Both the position numbers and the translations under genes were made by a program. A DNA stretch of 64,000 bases. It comes from Pantoea sp. Ep11b. GTDB lineage: Bacteria; Pseudomonadota; Gammaproteobacteria; Enterobacterales; Enterobacteriaceae. The notes under the pieces were generated by a model, which made no database searches, was not told the DNA's origin, and saw only the letters and a list, made by a program, of their open reading frames with translations. Every line of letters starts with the position of its first letter. The stretch's first letter is position 1. The stretch is taken from positions 2,604,001 through 2,668,000 of the forward strand of contig NZ_CP160631.1 in NCBI RefSeq assembly GCF_040783975.1, written 5' to 3'. Shown one piece after another: positions 32,632 through 45,887 of this stretch.

Positions 32632-32841
32632 TGCCTCCGGGAAACATCTTATTCAGCTCTGTTTCCCCACTTCATCCAACTACTGACGCCCACTGACATT
32701 TCACGTATACTTTTCCCCTCATTTTTTTCCGTTTTGTCTGACCTGTCCGTTTCGCTGTTCCGGTGACGCGGTCTGTTCAGGCAGGATGATGACAGCCCGG
32801 CTTCGCAGGCAGGGCGTTGTTCAGCACATGAAGGTAACGCG

Positions 32842-34572
32842 GTGAATATTCAGGCACTTCTTTCCGAAAAAGTCAGTCAGGCAATGGTTTTAGCCGGCGC
32901 GCCCGCCGATTGCGAACCTCAGGTTCGTCAGTCCGCACGGGTTCAGTTTGGAGACTATCAGGCTAACGGCATCATGGCCGTGGCGAAAAAGCTGGGACAG
33001 GCTCCGCGACAGTTAGCGGAAGCGGTGATCCAGCACCTCGATCTGACCGGTATCGCCAGTAAAGTTGAAATCGCCGGCCCGGGCTTCATCAATATCTTTC
33101 TTGACCACGCCTGGCTGGCAAAACATGCCCGCGAAGCGCTGACGCTGCCGCGTCTGGGCGTGCAGCTGGCTGAACCCCAGACCATTGTGGTGGATTACTC
33201 TGCGCCTAACGTGGCGAAAGAGATGCACGTCGGCCACGTCCGCTCCACCATCATCGGTGATGCGGCGGTACGTACGCTGGAGTTTCTGGGTCACAATGTA
33301 ATCCGCGCCAACCACGTCGGCGACTGGGGTACGCAGTTCGGTATGCTGATTGCGTTCCTGGAAAAGCAGCAGAATGAAGATCACGCCGAGATGGCGCTCG
33401 CCGATCTCGAAGGCTTCTACCGTGAAGCCAAACGCACCTATGACGAAGATCCTGAATTTGCCGAGCGCGCGCGCGGTTACGTGGTGAAACTGCAGGGCGG
33501 CGATGAATATTGCCGTCAGATGTGGAAGAAGCTGGTTGACATCACCATGAGTCAGAACCAGAAAATCTACGATCGAATGAACGTCACGCTGACGCGCAAC
33601 GATGTGATGGGTGAAAGCCTTTACAACGATATGCTGCCCGGCATCGTCGCCGATCTGAAGCAGAAAGGCCTGGCGGTCGAGAGTGAAGGCGCGACGGTGG
33701 TGTTCCTGGATGAGTTCCTGAACAAAGAAGGTGAGCCGATGGGCGTCATCATCCAGAAAAAGGATGGTGGCTATCTCTACACCACCACGGACATCGCCTG
33801 TGCGAAATACCGCTATGAAACCCTGAAAGCCGACCGCGTGCTCTACTACATCGACTCCCGTCAGCACCAGCATCTGGTGCAGGCCTGGACTATCGTCCGT
33901 AAAGCGGGCTACGTGCCGGAATCGGTGCCGCTGGAGCACCACGCGTTTGGCATGATGCTGGGCAAAGATGGCCGTCCGTTCAAGACCCGCAGCGGCGGTA
34001 CCATCAAGCTCGCCGATCTGCTGGATGAAGCCTGGCAGCGTGCTTACACGCTGGTGCGTGAGAAGAACCCGGAGATGAGCGAAGAGGAAGTGAAAGCGCT
34101 GGCCGAAGTGGTGGGGATCAGTGCGGTGAAATATGCCGACCTCTCCAAGAGCCGCACGACTGACTACATCTTCGACTGGGACAATATGCTGGCCTTCGAA
34201 GGCAACACGGCGCCTTACATGCAGTACGCCTACACCCGCGTGCTCTCCGTGTTCCGCAAGGCGGGCATCGACGCCGGATCGCTGGATGCGGAGATCGTAA
34301 TTAGCGAAGAGCGCGAAGCGCAGCTCGCTACACGTCTGCTTCAGTTTGAAGAGATCATCATGCAGGTGGCGCGTGACGGGACGCCGCACGTCATGTGTGC
34401 CTACCTTTACGATCTGGCCGGGCTGTTCTCGGGCTTCTATGAGCACTGCCCGATCCTCAGTGCCGAATCAGAGGCCATCCGTCTGAGCCGACTGCAACTG
34501 GCCGCGCTGACTGCGAAAACGCTGAAGCAGGGTCTGGATACGCTGGGCATCGATACCGTCGAGCGCATGTAA
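32842..34572 (+). CDS. argS: Arginyl-tRNA synthetase
   Basis: A 576-residue class I synthetase. An N-terminal Add1 domain precedes the HIGH-type signature [10 protein letters not shown] near residues 131-140; a C-terminal DALR anticodon-binding domain ends in [13 protein letters not shown]. It charges tRNA-Arg and, as in all ArgRS, needs tRNA to activate arginine. The start is GTG, as in E. coli, following AAGGTAACGC. A clear terminator follows. Confidence 0.97.
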   Translation: MNIQALLSEKVSQAMVLAGAPADCEPQVRQSARVQFGDYQANGIMAVAKKLGQAPRQLAEAVIQHLDLTGIASKVEIAGPGFINIFLDHAWLAKHAREALTLPRLGVQLAEPQTIVVDYSAPNVAKEMHVGHVRSTIIGDAAVRTLEFLGHNVIRANHVGDWGTQFGMLIAFLEKQQNEDHAEMALADLEGFYREAKRTYDEDPEFAERARGYVVKLQGGDEYCRQMWKKLVDITMSQNQKIYDRMNVTLTRNDVMGESLYNDMLPGIVADLKQKGLAVESEGATVVFLDEFLNKEGEPMGVIIQKKDGGYLYTTTDIACAKYRYETLKADRVLYYIDSRQHQHLVQAWTIVRKAGYVPESVPLEHHAFGMMLGKDGRPFKTRSGGTIKLADLLDEAWQRAYTLVREKNPEMSEEEVKALAEVVGISAVKYADLSKSRTTDYIFDWDNMLAFEGNTAPYMQYAYTRVLSVFRKAGIDAGSLDAEIVISEEREAQLATRLLQFEEIIMQVARDGTPHVMCAYLYDLAGLFSGFYEHCPILSAESEAIRLSRLQLAALTAKTLKQGLDTLGIDTVERM

Positions 34573-34578
34573 TCCCGG

Positions 34579-34607
34579 AAACGGAGAGGACTCCCCTCTC
34601 CGTTTTT
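34579..34607 (+). terminator. Intrinsic terminator of argS
   Basis: AACGGAGAGG pairs with CCTCTCCGTT (a short ACTCC loop) and is followed by five T. It starts 7 bases after the argS stop. Confidence 0.92.
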
Positions 34608-34653
34608 GATCCTGCCCTTCTTATCGCCTCCTTCTCAGCCGCCGGATGACCTG

Positions 34654-35556
34654 ATGTCTGTAGCCACGCACCTTATCAGCAGTCACCTTCCCTCGATTAA
34701 GCAGCTGCAGTGTTTCCTGGCCGTCGCGCACGAGCTTAACTTTCGCCGGGCTGCAGAACGGCTCAGCATGACGCAGCCGCCGCTGACCCGACAGATTCAG
34801 AGTCTGGAAGGTCTGCTGGGGCAGGCGCTGTTTGATCGCAATACGCATGCTGTGACGCTGACCCATGCGGGCCAGGCTCTGGTGGGGAAAGCGGAAGCGA
34901 TCCTGAGTGCGCTGAGCGCGCTGAAGCAGGAGGCACAGCCCGCGCCTTCCCGTGTGCGCATCGGCCTGACCCGGACACTGAACATTGAACGGATTGCGCC
35001 CCTCAGCCGGCAGCTTGCGGAGCTGCACGCCCGCGATGAGATAGAGATGCCCAGCCAGACCTCTCTCCAGCTGTTGCAGAGCCTGATCCGAAACAACCTG
35101 GATCTGGTCATTACCGGCGAAAAAGGATCGGAGAGCCTGCGATACGTATGGCTCTGCCGCGAGCCACTGCTGGCGGCGATACCCGCCGCGCACGCGGCCA
35201 GCCGGGAAGCGCAGGTTTCGCTGGCGATGCTGGCTGACCTGCCGCTGTTCTGGTTTACGCGCAGTGCCAACCCGCTGTTTTATGATAAATGTGAGCGCTA
35301 CTTTTCCACGCTGAACTTTGCCCTCAGGCGCGTCAGGGAGCCGGATGACGCTCTGCTGATGCTGTCGCACATTGCCCGCGGCAAAGGCTTTGCCCTGCTG
35401 CCGCAGTCGAAATGTACCTTTGAACAGGCAGGACTCTGCTACCGTCCGCTTACCGCCGATGCCAGCGGGCCGCTGGCGATTGATGTGTACGCCGCCATTC
35501 GTGCTGATGAAAAGCGCGAGGCGGTTCTCACTGCCCTGCACCACCTCTCTCCCTGA
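34654..35556 (+). CDS. LysR-family transcriptional regulator
   Basis: A 300-residue regulator. The N-terminal winged helix-turn-helix (residues about 15-72) has the family signature FLAVAHELNFRRAAERLSMTQPPLTRQIQSLE, and the rest is a periplasmic-binding-like effector domain. The ligand and target genes are unknown. The ATG at 34654 is chosen because the next upstream start would lie within the argS terminator. The aldo/keto reductase gene follows on the same strand after 150 bases and may be its target; this is a guess from position. Confidence 0.88.
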   Translation: MSVATHLISSHLPSIKQLQCFLAVAHELNFRRAAERLSMTQPPLTRQIQSLEGLLGQALFDRNTHAVTLTHAGQALVGKAEAILSALSALKQEAQPAPSRVRIGLTRTLNIERIAPLSRQLAELHARDEIEMPSQTSLQLLQSLIRNNLDLVITGEKGSESLRYVWLCREPLLAAIPAAHAASREAQVSLAMLADLPLFWFTRSANPLFYDKCERYFSTLNFALRRVREPDDALLMLSHIARGKGFALLPQSKCTFEQAGLCYRPLTADASGPLAIDVYAAIRADEKREAVLTALHHLSP

Positions 35557-35706
35557 TCACCCAGCCGCTTAGCGTGGCGCAGAGAATCCGTCGCTGCCCT
35601 TTTCGCTACCGCCCTGCGTGGTGATACCTTTTTTGCATAACGCAAAGAGCAATTCAGTGTCACCGGCGGGAGTGGAACAATCGCCGCTCACTCACGAGGA
35701 GAGACA

Positions 35707-36705
35707 ATGGAAAAGCGAACCTTAGGTCAGGATCTGGAAGTCAGCGCAATCGGCTATGGCGCGATGGGGCTCAGCGAATTTTATGGTCAGACCGATGACC
35801 GTCAGTCACTGCAACTGCTGAACACGCTGCACGACCTGGGCATCACCTTTATCGACAGCGCCGATCTCTATGGTCGCGGTCACAATGAGCAGCTGATCGG
35901 GCAGTTTCTGTCCGGGCTGAGGCCGGCCGATCGGCTGAACGTCAGCGTTGCCACCAAATGCGGTATTGAGCGCCCGGCTGAAGAGGCGTATGCCCGTACC
36001 ATCAATAATCAGCCCGACTACATTACCCGCTGCTGCGAGGCCTCCCTGAAACGGCTGGGTGTCGAACGTATCGATCTCTTCTATCTGCATCGCATCAGCC
36101 CGGTGACGCCGATTGAGGAGAGCATGCAGTGCCTCAGCCGTCTGGTGCAGGCGGGAAAAATCGCCCGCATCGGGTTATGTGAAGCCGCCGCATCGACGCT
36201 TGCGCGGGCCCATGCTGTCCATCCGCTGACCGCTCTGCAGACGGAGTATTCACTCTGGACGCGTGACATTGAAGAGCAGATCCTGCCAATGGTGAAGCAA
36301 CTCGGTATCGGCCTGGTGCCCTACTCACCGCTGGGCCGGGGCTTTCTGACCGGGAAATACCGCAGGAACAGCGATTTTGCCGAAGGCGATTTCCGCAAAA
36401 ACAATGACCGCTTCCGCCAGGAAAATCTCGACCACAATCTGCGACTGCTGAATGTGATGACGCCGCTGGCAGAAAAATATCACGCGACCACCGGGCAGAT
36501 CGCGCTCGCCTGGCTGCTGGCTCAGTATGAAAAGATTGTGCCGATTCCGGGCACTAAACAGCTGACCTATCTGACCGAGAATGCGAAAGCCGCCGATCTG
36601 ATACTGGACGCGGACGATATCCGGTTGCTGAACACCCTCCATCAGCAGGTGGAGATAAAAGGCGGTCGTTACTCTGAAGAAGGCATGAAAGGCGTTAACG
36701 CCTGA
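35707..36705 (+). CDS. Aldo/keto reductase
   Basis: A 332-residue TIM-barrel NADPH-dependent reductase. The catalytic tetrad appears as Asp50 (TFIDSADLYG), Tyr55, Lys84 (VATKCG) and His128 (FYLHR), and the C-terminal PGTKQLTYLTENAKA segment fits the cofactor phosphate site. It resembles the YajO/IolS-like group that reduces assorted aldehydes. A GAGGAGAGA ribosome site precedes the ATG. The LysR gene upstream may control it. Confidence 0.87.
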   Translation: MEKRTLGQDLEVSAIGYGAMGLSEFYGQTDDRQSLQLLNTLHDLGITFIDSADLYGRGHNEQLIGQFLSGLRPADRLNVSVATKCGIERPAEEAYARTINNQPDYITRCCEASLKRLGVERIDLFYLHRISPVTPIEESMQCLSRLVQAGKIARIGLCEAAASTLARAHAVHPLTALQTEYSLWTRDIEEQILPMVKQLGIGLVPYSPLGRGFLTGKYRRNSDFAEGDFRKNNDRFRQENLDHNLRLLNVMTPLAEKYHATTGQIALAWLLAQYEKIVPIPGTKQLTYLTENAKAADLILDADDIRLLNTLHQQVEIKGGRYSEEGMKGVNA

Positions 36706-37199
36706 GGAGTTGTGGCGCACTAGCGCACCGTGCTGCGGTGCGTTGATCTCATTTCACCCTGATACAGGGGGTGATCCGGTGGCGATGTTAAGAAACATTA
36801 AAGGCTGAATCCGCCCCCTGAAGGGTACGCTTCGATCCGGGTCAATGAGCAACAGCGGCTGATCTTCAGATGAATCGAAGGCAAGGCCGTCGGCCTTTTC
36901 TGGATAAACATTGTTATAAAACGCACAGGTAATGCGCGGCTTCAGGTGCGGTCGGGCAGCATGAAATCCCCTCTTTCCGCTCAGTGAATAAAGAGAGCAA
37001 AACTATGGATCAGGCAACCCGTAAACCGGCTACCTTTATGACGCAGAAAGAGAATCAGGTGGCATAAAACGCGCTGCCACGCTGGCGGCACAGGGGCGTT
37101 AAGCGGGCGTATCCTGAGGAGTGGCAGCCCGCACCATTATGAAAAGGAATGCTGTCGTTATTGGCTGACTCGCGCAGGGTGATGGCAGCAGAGCGTCAC
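36706..37199. other. Intergenic region with hairpins and no clear gene
   Basis: 494 bases with no convincing gene. They hold an inverted repeat GCGCACCG/CGGTGCGT (36723-36743) and another, TCACCC/GGGTGA (36754-36774), just after the aldo/keto reductase, plus AAGGCC-GTC-GGCCTTTT at 36883-36899, which looks like a weak terminator. A 20-codon frame at 37004-37066 has a fair ribosome site but no recognisable product. The segment may be the worn remains of a lost gene. Confidence 0.45.
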
Positions 37200-37591
37200 T
37201 TACTCGTAATTCACCATCACTTCGCTGCTGACCACCCGTAATCCGGGCGGCAGCGCCCCGCTGCCGGCAAAGCCAAACACCATGTGCAACGTTTCGCTGG
37301 CGTTCAGGTGAACCAGCCCGCGCGTGATGCCGCTGGCGCCCTCCAGCGTTGTGCAGCGCTGCTCACCGCACAGCCGCACCTCCAGTCCCGAGGGGGCCGG
37401 TCGGCTCAGCTGATAACGCCAGCTGATGACGCTGACCTCACCCGCGATATCCGCAGGCGGAACCAGCGGCTGCGAACGCTGCCAGCTGCCGCGATTCGCC
37501 AGCGGCGGGCCGCTGGCACTGGCGTTCCATGCGCCGCCGCCCGCCTGCGCCGCCAGAGGCAGCAGCATCAGCGCCAGGATTAGCCCACGCA

Positions 37592-37592
<1 letters not shown>
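37200..37592 (-). CDS. flhE: Flagellar protein FlhE
   Basis: A 130-residue periplasmic protein with a signal peptide (MRGLILALMLLPLAAQA). It follows E. coli FlhE in the WRYQLSRPAPSGLEVRLC segment and in the C-terminal end VVSSEVMVNYE. FlhE is dispensable for swimming in some species and affects proton leakage through the flagellar export gate and swarming. Its start overlaps the flhA stop by one base, ending the flhBAE operon. Confidence 0.92.
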
Positions 37593-39677
<2,085 letters not shown>

Positions 39678-39685
<8 letters not shown>

Positions 39686-40829
39686 CGTTTTTGCTCTCTC
39701 CTGCAAAGTCCATCTCTGCCGGCACCGGCAGGTTTTTAGGTTTGGCTGGGATCAGGCCGCCTTCGCGCTTCCAGCGACGCGACTGCCAGACCCACGCCAG
39801 CACTTCGGCCACGGCCGCATAGAGCGCGCCGGGAATGTGCTGACCAATCTCAGTGTGACGGTATAACGCACGCGCCAGCGGCGGTGCTTCCAGAACCGGG
39901 ATGCGGTGTTCGGCACCCAGTTCACGAATTCTCAGGGCGATTTCACCCGCGCCTTTGGCAATCACTTTTGGCGCACTCATCTTCTTCTCGTTATATTGCA
40001 GCGCCACCGAGTAGTGCGTCGGGTTCGTCACGATGACGTCGGCTTTAGGCACATCGGCCATCATGCGGCGGCGGGCGGCGGCACGCATCTGCTGGCGGAT
40101 ACGCCCCTTCACATGCGGGTCACCCTCCTGCTGTTTGTGCTCGTCGCGGATCTCCTGCATCGACATCTTCAGCTTTTTGAAGTGGCTGTAGAGTTGCCAG
40201 AAGACGTCATACCCCACCATCGGGACCAGCCCCAGCATGACCAGCGAACAGCAGACCGCGATCATCTCCATGCCGTGAATGAGCGCGGTGACCGGTGATT
40301 CGCTGATCAGCCGGAGCATCTCGGGCCAGTGGCTCCAGATGTACCACCAGCCCACGGCACCGACTAAGATCGTTTTGAGGATGCCTTTAAACAGTTCGGT
40401 CCAGGCCTGAGCGGCAAACATGCGTTTGAAGCCCGCCATCGGGCTGAGTTTTTTCAGGTCGAACTTGATCGATTTTCCGCTGAATACGATGCCACCGAGC
40501 AGCATGGGGGCCGCGATCGCCACCAGCACCAGGCCGCCCATCAGCGGCAGCAGCGCCATCAGTGCCTGGGTAATCAGGCTGCCGATATGGCCGACAATAA
40601 TCTTATCGTCCCTGACCATGCCGTGGTCAAAGCGCAGTCCGGTGGCCACCATCGCCGCCAGCCGGTGCGCCATCATGTTGCCGCCAATCCACAGGATCAT
40701 GATGCCTGCCAGCAGCATCAGTAAGGATGTCAGTTCGCGCGAACGCGGAATCTGGCCCTCTTCACGCGCTTTCTCAAGTCGGTGGGCCGTGGGCGATTCT
40801 GTTTTGTCCTCGTCACTTTCTTCAGACAC
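39678..40829 (-). CDS. flhB: Flagellar export switch protein FlhB
   Basis: A 383-residue protein with four membrane helices and a cytoplasmic domain that cuts itself at the NPTH motif (visible in VTNPTHYSVAL, near residue 269). This changes export from rod/hook to filament proteins. The chosen start is the GTG at 40829, which gives VSEESDEDKTESPTAHRLEKA, matching E. coli; the frame is open 14 codons further upstream but without homology. It heads the flhBAE operon. Confidence 0.95.
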
Positions 40830-40988
40830 GACAAACCTCGGTTGGCAGGAATTCTGAGCATAGGATGCCAAATCTGGCTTAAGTCAAAGCGGGGATAAGA
40901 TGGGGAAAACAGGCGTTCTTTCGGGGATGAGTCTGACAATGCGGAACGGGGCCACCGTCGGGGTGCCCCTGTATTGCTTAACCGCTGG

Positions 40989-41018
40989 CCGATCGGCCGC
41001 CCGCAGGCGGGCGATCGG
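40989..41018 (-). terminator. Hairpin after cheZ
   Basis: CCGATCG (40989-40995) and CGATCGG (41012-41018) form the outer stem and GCCCGC/GCGGGC the inner one, 5 bases beyond the cheZ stop. There is no T-run. It separates the che genes from flhB. Confidence 0.55.
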
Positions 41019-41022
41019 AGGA

Positions 41023-41667
41023 TTAGAATCCTAAGCTGTCCAGCAGGTCATCAACCTGATCCTGGTTCGCGACCACGCCTGGTGCATCGGCGTGGATCTG
41101 CGGACCGTTCAGCAGGCTGGTGCCCTCCTGACGCTTCTCGGCGCTGACTTCTGGCATGTTTTCCAGCAGCACCATCAACAGCTGGCGCTCGATCTCCTGG
41201 ATCACATCCATCATGCGCTTGATAACCTGGCCGGTAAGATCCTGGAAATCCTGCGCCATCATAATGGCAAGCAGTTGCTTGTTGGTAAATGAGGTATGCT
41301 CGGGAACATCGGTGAGGAATGCGCGCGTATCCGTCACCAACTCACGCGCATCGCTCAGCTCGATTGGGTTCTCGAACCACTCATCCCAACGTTTTTTCAG
41401 CTGGGTTGCCCCGGCTTCCATTTTATCCTGATGAGGTTGTGCTGCTTCAACGCAGTTCAACGCACGATCGGCGGCCTGCGCGGTCATCTGTACAACGTAG
41501 TCCAGACGATCACGGGCATCAGGAATGGCTTCAGCCGCATCGGCAATGGCTTTATCCAGTCCCAGCTCGCGCAGACTGTCGCGCAGCATACGCGTCAGAG
41601 AGCCAATGCGGGTAATGATGTCGTGTGCCGAGGCATCCATCGTTGGTTTCGGAAGGTCGCTCATCAC
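41023..41667 (-). CDS. cheZ: CheY-P phosphatase CheZ
   Basis: A 214-residue helical protein, the same length as in E. coli. The catalytic Gln147 and Asp143 lie in the [18 protein letters not shown] segment, and the C-terminal CheY-binding tail is [13 protein letters not shown]. It removes phosphate from CheY-P near the receptors, shortening the tumble signal. It lies 6 bases after cheY. Confidence 0.96.
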   Translation of the reverse strand: MMSDLPKPTMDASAHDIITRIGSLTRMLRDSLRELGLDKAIADAAEAIPDARDRLDYVVQMTAQAADRALNCVEAAQPHQDKMEAGATQLKKRWDEWFENPIELSDARELVTDTRAFLTDVPEHTSFTNKQLLAIMMAQDFQDLTGQVIKRMMDVIQEIERQLLMVLLENMPEVSAEKRQEGTSLLNGPQIHADAPGVVANQDQVDDLLDSLGF

Positions 41668-41673
41668 ATCTCC

Positions 41674-42063
<390 letters not shown>

Positions 42064-42102
42064 ATCTACTCCTGAGTTGTCTCGCCCGGCAGGACGGGCC
42101 TG

Positions 42103-43152
42103 TTAAATACGCAATGCCTGTCCGGCGCTAATTTTCGCCAGCATATGCTGGCTGATGTTGCTTAAATCCACGACTTCGCTCACGCCGCCTGTGGCAATCG
42201 CCTCACGCGGCATGCCAAATACCACACAACTGGCTTCATTCTGGGCAATGGTCCAGGCACCCGCCCGGTGCATCTCCAGCATTCCGGCGGCCCCGTCGTT
42301 GCCCATGCCGGTGAGGATCACCCCCACCGCATTCCGGCCTGCGTTGATTGCCACCGATTTAAACAGCACATCCACGGAAGGTTTGTGCCGGTTAACCGGT
42401 GGCCCTTCATTTAGCTTCACCACATAGTTGGCCCCGCTGCGGGCCAGCTCCATGTGCATCGCGCCCGGTGCGATATAGGCGTGGCCCGGCAGAATACGCT
42501 CACCATCTTCCGCCTCTTTTACCGTGATCTGGCAGAGCTTGTTCAGACGCTCGGCAAAAGAGCGGGTAAAGCCTGGCGGCATATGCTGCGTGATCAATAA
42601 CGCCGGGCTGGTCGCCGGTAGCGGCTGCAGCACATGGCGTATCGCCTCGGTGCCACCGGTGGAGGAGCCAATCGCAATCAGCTTCTCACTACTCAGCAAC
42701 GGCCCCGCTTTCAGCGAGGCGGGCACCGGCATCGCGGCACGGTTATGCACGCGGGCACGGGCAGCCGCACGGATTTTGTCGCCAATCATCTGGCTGTAAG
42801 CCAGCATCCCTTCACGGATCCCGAGCTGCGGCTTGGTAACGAAATCGACCGCGCCCAGCTCCAGTGCCCGCAGGGTGATTTCAGAGCCTTTGCCGGTCAG
42901 CGATGAGACCATCACCACGGGCATCGGCCGTAACCGCATCAGTTTTTCCAGGAAATCGAGGCCATCCATGCGCGGCATTTCCACATCCAGTGTCAGCACC
43001 TGCGGATTAAACTGCTTAATCAGATCGCGGGCGACCAGCGGATCGGGCGCCGTAGCGACCATCTCCATATCCGGATGGCTGTTGATGATTTCTGTCATCA
43101 ACTGCCGCATCAGCGCAGAGTCATCCACGCACATCACGGTGATTTTGCTCAT
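42103..43152 (-). CDS. cheB: Chemotaxis protein-glutamate methylesterase CheB
   Basis: A 349-residue protein with an N-terminal receiver domain (phospho-Asp56 in [13 protein letters not shown]) and a C-terminal methylesterase domain with the Ser, His and Asp of the triad in [17 protein letters not shown] and [11 protein letters not shown]. It removes methyl groups from receptors and deamidates them. There are two adjacent ATG codons; 43152 matches E. coli (MSKI), while 43155 would form an ATGA overlap with cheR. Confidence 0.96.
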   Translation of the reverse strand: MSKITVMCVDDSALMRQLMTEIINSHPDMEMVATAPDPLVARDLIKQFNPQVLTLDVEMPRMDGLDFLEKLMRLRPMPVVMVSSLTGKGSEITLRALELGAVDFVTKPQLGIREGMLAYSQMIGDKIRAAARARVHNRAAMPVPASLKAGPLLSSEKLIAIGSSTGGTEAIRHVLQPLPATSPALLITQHMPPGFTRSFAERLNKLCQITVKEAEDGERILPGHAYIAPGAMHMELARSGANYVVKLNEGPPVNRHKPSVDVLFKSVAINAGRNAVGVILTGMGNDGAAGMLEMHRAGAWTIAQNEASCVVFGMPREAIATGGVSEVVDLSNISQHMLAKISAGQALRI

Positions 43153-44027
43153 CATCTTTCCTTCGTCAGTCCATAGACGGTTTGTCCACGCAGCCAGAAC
43201 TCTTTACTGATCTGGCTGAAGTTTTCAGAGTGACCGGCAAACAGGATGCCGCCGGGCTTCAGCAGCGGGACAAACCGACGCAGAATCTTCTCCTGCGTCT
43301 CTTTATCGAAATAGATCATCACATTGCGACAGAAAATGGCGTCAAACGGTCCCGGCAGCGACCACTCATTTGCCAGCAGGTTAAGCTGCGCATAGGTGAC
43401 CATATTGGTCAGCTCGGGTCGCGCCCGCACCATCCCCGCATGGGGACCGGTGCCGCGCAGGAAGAAGCGCTGCATCTGAGCCGGTGACAGCGTGCGCAGC
43501 TCCTCCTGGCGATAGACACCCGCTACCGCTTTTTCCAGCACCTGGGTGTCGATATCGCTGGCATGAACCTGAAACTTACCTGGCCCGGTGCCCAGCGTTT
43601 CCGCCAGGGTCATGGCGATGGAGTACGGCTCCTCACCGGTTGACGCAGCCGTGCTCCAGACGCTGTAGTTGCCGTGACGCTTGCGCGCGTGCTCCGCCAG
43701 AATCGGAAAGTGATGCGCTTCGCGAAAGAACGCGGTCAGGTTCGTGGTCAGGGCGTTAATAAAGGCCTGCCACTCGGCGCTGTTGGGGTCGGACTCCAGC
43801 AGCGCCAGGTAACGACCAAAATCGTCAATATTCAGCGTGCGCAGACGACGAACCAGGCGGTTGTACACCATCTCACGTTTGTGGTCGGCCAGTACGATAC
43901 CGGCACGCTGATAGATCAGCTGGCTGATACGGCGAAAATGCGTATCGGAGAGCGGTAAACGCTGCACCATCTGCGACAGCAGCGTTGTCGTCTCGTTTTG
44001 ATCTAATACTGTCGATTTCTTCATCAT
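43152..44027 (-). CDS. cheR: Chemotaxis protein methyltransferase CheR
   Basis: About 291 residues. It methylates receptor glutamates using [37 protein letters not shown] is the N-terminal domain, [17 protein letters not shown] is the SAM-binding motif, and [13 protein letters not shown] lies in the catalytic core. The start is probably one of the paired ATG codons at 44027/44024; an ATG at 44084 would add unsupported residues. Its beta-subdomain usually docks on the NWETF tail of receptors, present on two of the three receptors upstream. Confidence 0.95.
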   Translation of the reverse strand: MMKKSTVLDQNETTTLLSQMVQRLPLSDTHFRRISQLIYQRAGIVLADHKREMVYNRLVRRLRTLNIDDFGRYLALLESDPNSAEWQAFINALTTNLTAFFREAHHFPILAEHARKRHGNYSVWSTAASTGEEPYSIAMTLAETLGTGPGKFQVHASDIDTQVLEKAVAGVYRQEELRTLSPAQMQRFFLRGTGPHAGMVRARPELTNMVTYAQLNLLANEWSLPGPFDAIFCRNVMIYFDKETQEKILRRFVPLLKPGGILFAGHSENFSQISKEFWLRGQTVYGLTKER

Positions 44028-44104
44028 TGCACCTGGCCCGAACTGAATAGAATAACTGTCTGCTGCGATGCCCGGCGGCTTCATGGCGGCCGGGCGACGG
44101 GCGA

Positions 44105-45781
44105 TTAAAAGGTTTCCCAGTTGTCGTCGCTGCGTGCCGCAGCGGAACGACCAACGGCTAACGGTGCGTCTGACTGGCGCGTTTTTATCGCCGTTGTCTT
44201 GTTAACGGCCTGAGCGACAAATTCTTTACCAATATTGAACACTGAAACCGCTTGTTTGAGATGACTTGCCTGATCTTCGAGCGCGGCAGCCGCCGCAGCG
44301 GACTCTTCCACCAGCGAGGCGTTCTGCTGAGTAACGCGATCCATCTCGGTAACGGCCAGGCCCACCTGGTCGATACCACGGCTCTGCTCGTCTGATGCTG
44401 AGGCGATTTCACCCATGATGTCGGTGACGCGGGTGACCGCGCTGACGATATTGCTCATGGTGTCACCGGCGCTCTCTACCAGCACCGAACCGGTATTCAC
44501 ACGGCTGACCGAATCCTCAATCAGGCTCTTGATCTCTTTGGCCGCCTGGGCGCTACGCTGCGCCAGGCTGCGCACTTCTCCTGCCACCACCGCGAAGCCT
44601 CGCCCCTGTTCACCGGCACGCGCAGCTTCCACTGCGGCGTTCAGCGCCAGGATATTGGTCTGGAAGGCGATACCGTCGATTACGCTGGTGATATCCGCAA
44701 TTTTTTTGGAGCTGCCGGCAATCTCTTTCATGGTGGTGACCACGCCATCCACCACTTTGCCGCCCTGCTGCGCGGTTTCGGAGGCGGTCAGCGCCAGCTT
44801 CGACGCCTGACGGGCGTTTTCGGCATTCTGCTTCACGGTCGCCGTCAGCTCCTCCATGCTGGCCGCCGTCTGCTCCAGCGCGGCAGCCTGCTGCTCAGTG
44901 CGTGAAGAGAGGTCGTTGTTGCCGATGGAGATCTCGCTGGCGCCGGTATAGATGGCTTCCGAGCCGTCGCGTACGGTACGCACGGTGCGCACCAGCTCCT
45001 GCTGCATATGCTGTAATGAGGTCAGCAGGTCGCCAATTTCATTACGGACGTTAATCTCAACAGGCTGGGTCAGGTCGCCGCGTGCGATGTGCTGGATATG
45101 TTCAATACTCTGACGCAGGGGGCGGATCAGCACCGTGCGCATCAGGTTCCAGACCAGGATAATCATCAGCAGCGTAACGGCGAGCGTTGCGATGACGATG
45201 GTGATAGAACGGCTGTAAGCCTGCTGGTTAGCTTCCACACCCTGCTGGGCCAGCTCTTTGTTATGCTCCAGCCAGGCGCTGTAATCTTTCTGAAACTTGT
45301 CCTGATAGCTCTGGGTCGGTTGATCCACAAACCCTTTGAAGTTGCCGGTGGTGAAGAAAACCATCAGCTCGGCCAGCGCATCGTGATAGGCCTTGTAATT
45401 CGCCTGCAGCGTCAGAACGTTTTCGGCTGTTTTGCCCTGCTCTGACAGGTTGTCGTTAAAGATCTGATAGTTTACTTCCGCCTGTTTCAGCTCCTCGCCT
45501 GCCAGTGCCACCAGATCTTTTACGCTGGCACCGGAACCTGACATCTGCGCATCCTGCAGAAAACGAATACCGGCGCGGTTCAGGGTGTTGCGCGCCTGAA
45601 CCAGCGAAACCCATGAAGTGCCCATCGCCTGTTGCAGGGTGTTTAAACGCTGGTTATAAGCAAAATTCTCTTTATCTGAACTGACCGTTTTAAAAAACAT
45701 ACCACCGGAAAAGAGCTGCAGCAGCGCAAAGAGCGCCAGCACACACAGCAGGCCGGTAACAACACGAACTCGACTAAACAT
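44105..45781 (-). CDS. Methyl-accepting chemotaxis protein, Tar/Tsr type (MCP1)
   Basis: A 558-residue receptor: membrane helix 1 (residues about 8-30), a four-helix periplasmic domain, helix 2 (about 190-212), a HAMP domain and a cytoplasmic hairpin with the conserved [20 protein letters not shown] tip. With the ATG at 45781, Arg64, Arg69 and Arg73 and Thr156 (in QPTQ) fall at the positions that bind the amino acid ligand in Tsr and Tar. A serine- or aspartate-like attractant is therefore likely. The C-terminal NWETF tethers CheR and CheB. It has its own sigma-28 promoter. Confidence 0.94.
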   Translation of the reverse strand: MFSRVRVVTGLLCVLALFALLQLFSGGMFFKTVSSDKENFAYNQRLNTLQQAMGTSWVSLVQARNTLNRAGIRFLQDAQMSGSGASVKDLVALAGEELKQAEVNYQIFNDNLSEQGKTAENVLTLQANYKAYHDALAELMVFFTTGNFKGFVDQPTQSYQDKFQKDYSAWLEHNKELAQQGVEANQQAYSRSITIVIATLAVTLLMIILVWNLMRTVLIRPLRQSIEHIQHIARGDLTQPVEINVRNEIGDLLTSLQHMQQELVRTVRTVRDGSEAIYTGASEISIGNNDLSSRTEQQAAALEQTAASMEELTATVKQNAENARQASKLALTASETAQQGGKVVDGVVTTMKEIAGSSKKIADITSVIDGIAFQTNILALNAAVEAARAGEQGRGFAVVAGEVRSLAQRSAQAAKEIKSLIEDSVSRVNTGSVLVESAGDTMSNIVSAVTRVTDIMGEIASASDEQSRGIDQVGLAVTEMDRVTQQNASLVEESAAAAAALEDQASHLKQAVSVFNIGKEFVAQAVNKTTAIKTRQSDAPLAVGRSAAARSDDNWETF

Positions 45782-45813
45782 AAACACCTCATTGGTTGGC
45801 GATTCGTGTTTAT

Positions 45814-45840
45814 TTATCGGCGGCGAGGGGGGGAACTTTA
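45814..45840 (-). promoter_or_regulatory. Sigma-28 (FliA) promoter of MCP1
   Basis: On the minus strand TAAAGTTC and GCCGATAA are separated by 11 bases, one base off the FliA consensus TAAAGTTT-N11-GCCGATAA. The start codon lies 33 bases downstream. Confidence 0.93.
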
Positions 45841-45842
45841 TG

Positions 45843-45871
45843 CACAGCGACGGCTTAACGCCGCCGCTGTG
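45843..45871 (-). terminator. Hairpin between MCP2 and the MCP1 promoter
   Basis: CACAGCG and CGCTGTG, then CGGC and GCCG, form an 11-pair stem with one mismatch and a TTAAC loop. It lies 16 bases beyond the MCP2 stop. There is no T-run. Confidence 0.5.
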
Positions 45872-45887
45872 GTGGACGGGGGGAAAA

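Noticed and set aside
33013..34446. 477-codon open frame antisense to argS
   Set aside because: Long antisense frames are common opposite GC-rich genes with biased codon use; argS is certain and the antisense product resembles nothing I know.
37004..37066. 20-codon frame with a fair ribosome site
   Set aside because: Too short and polar to support; no family or regulatory context.
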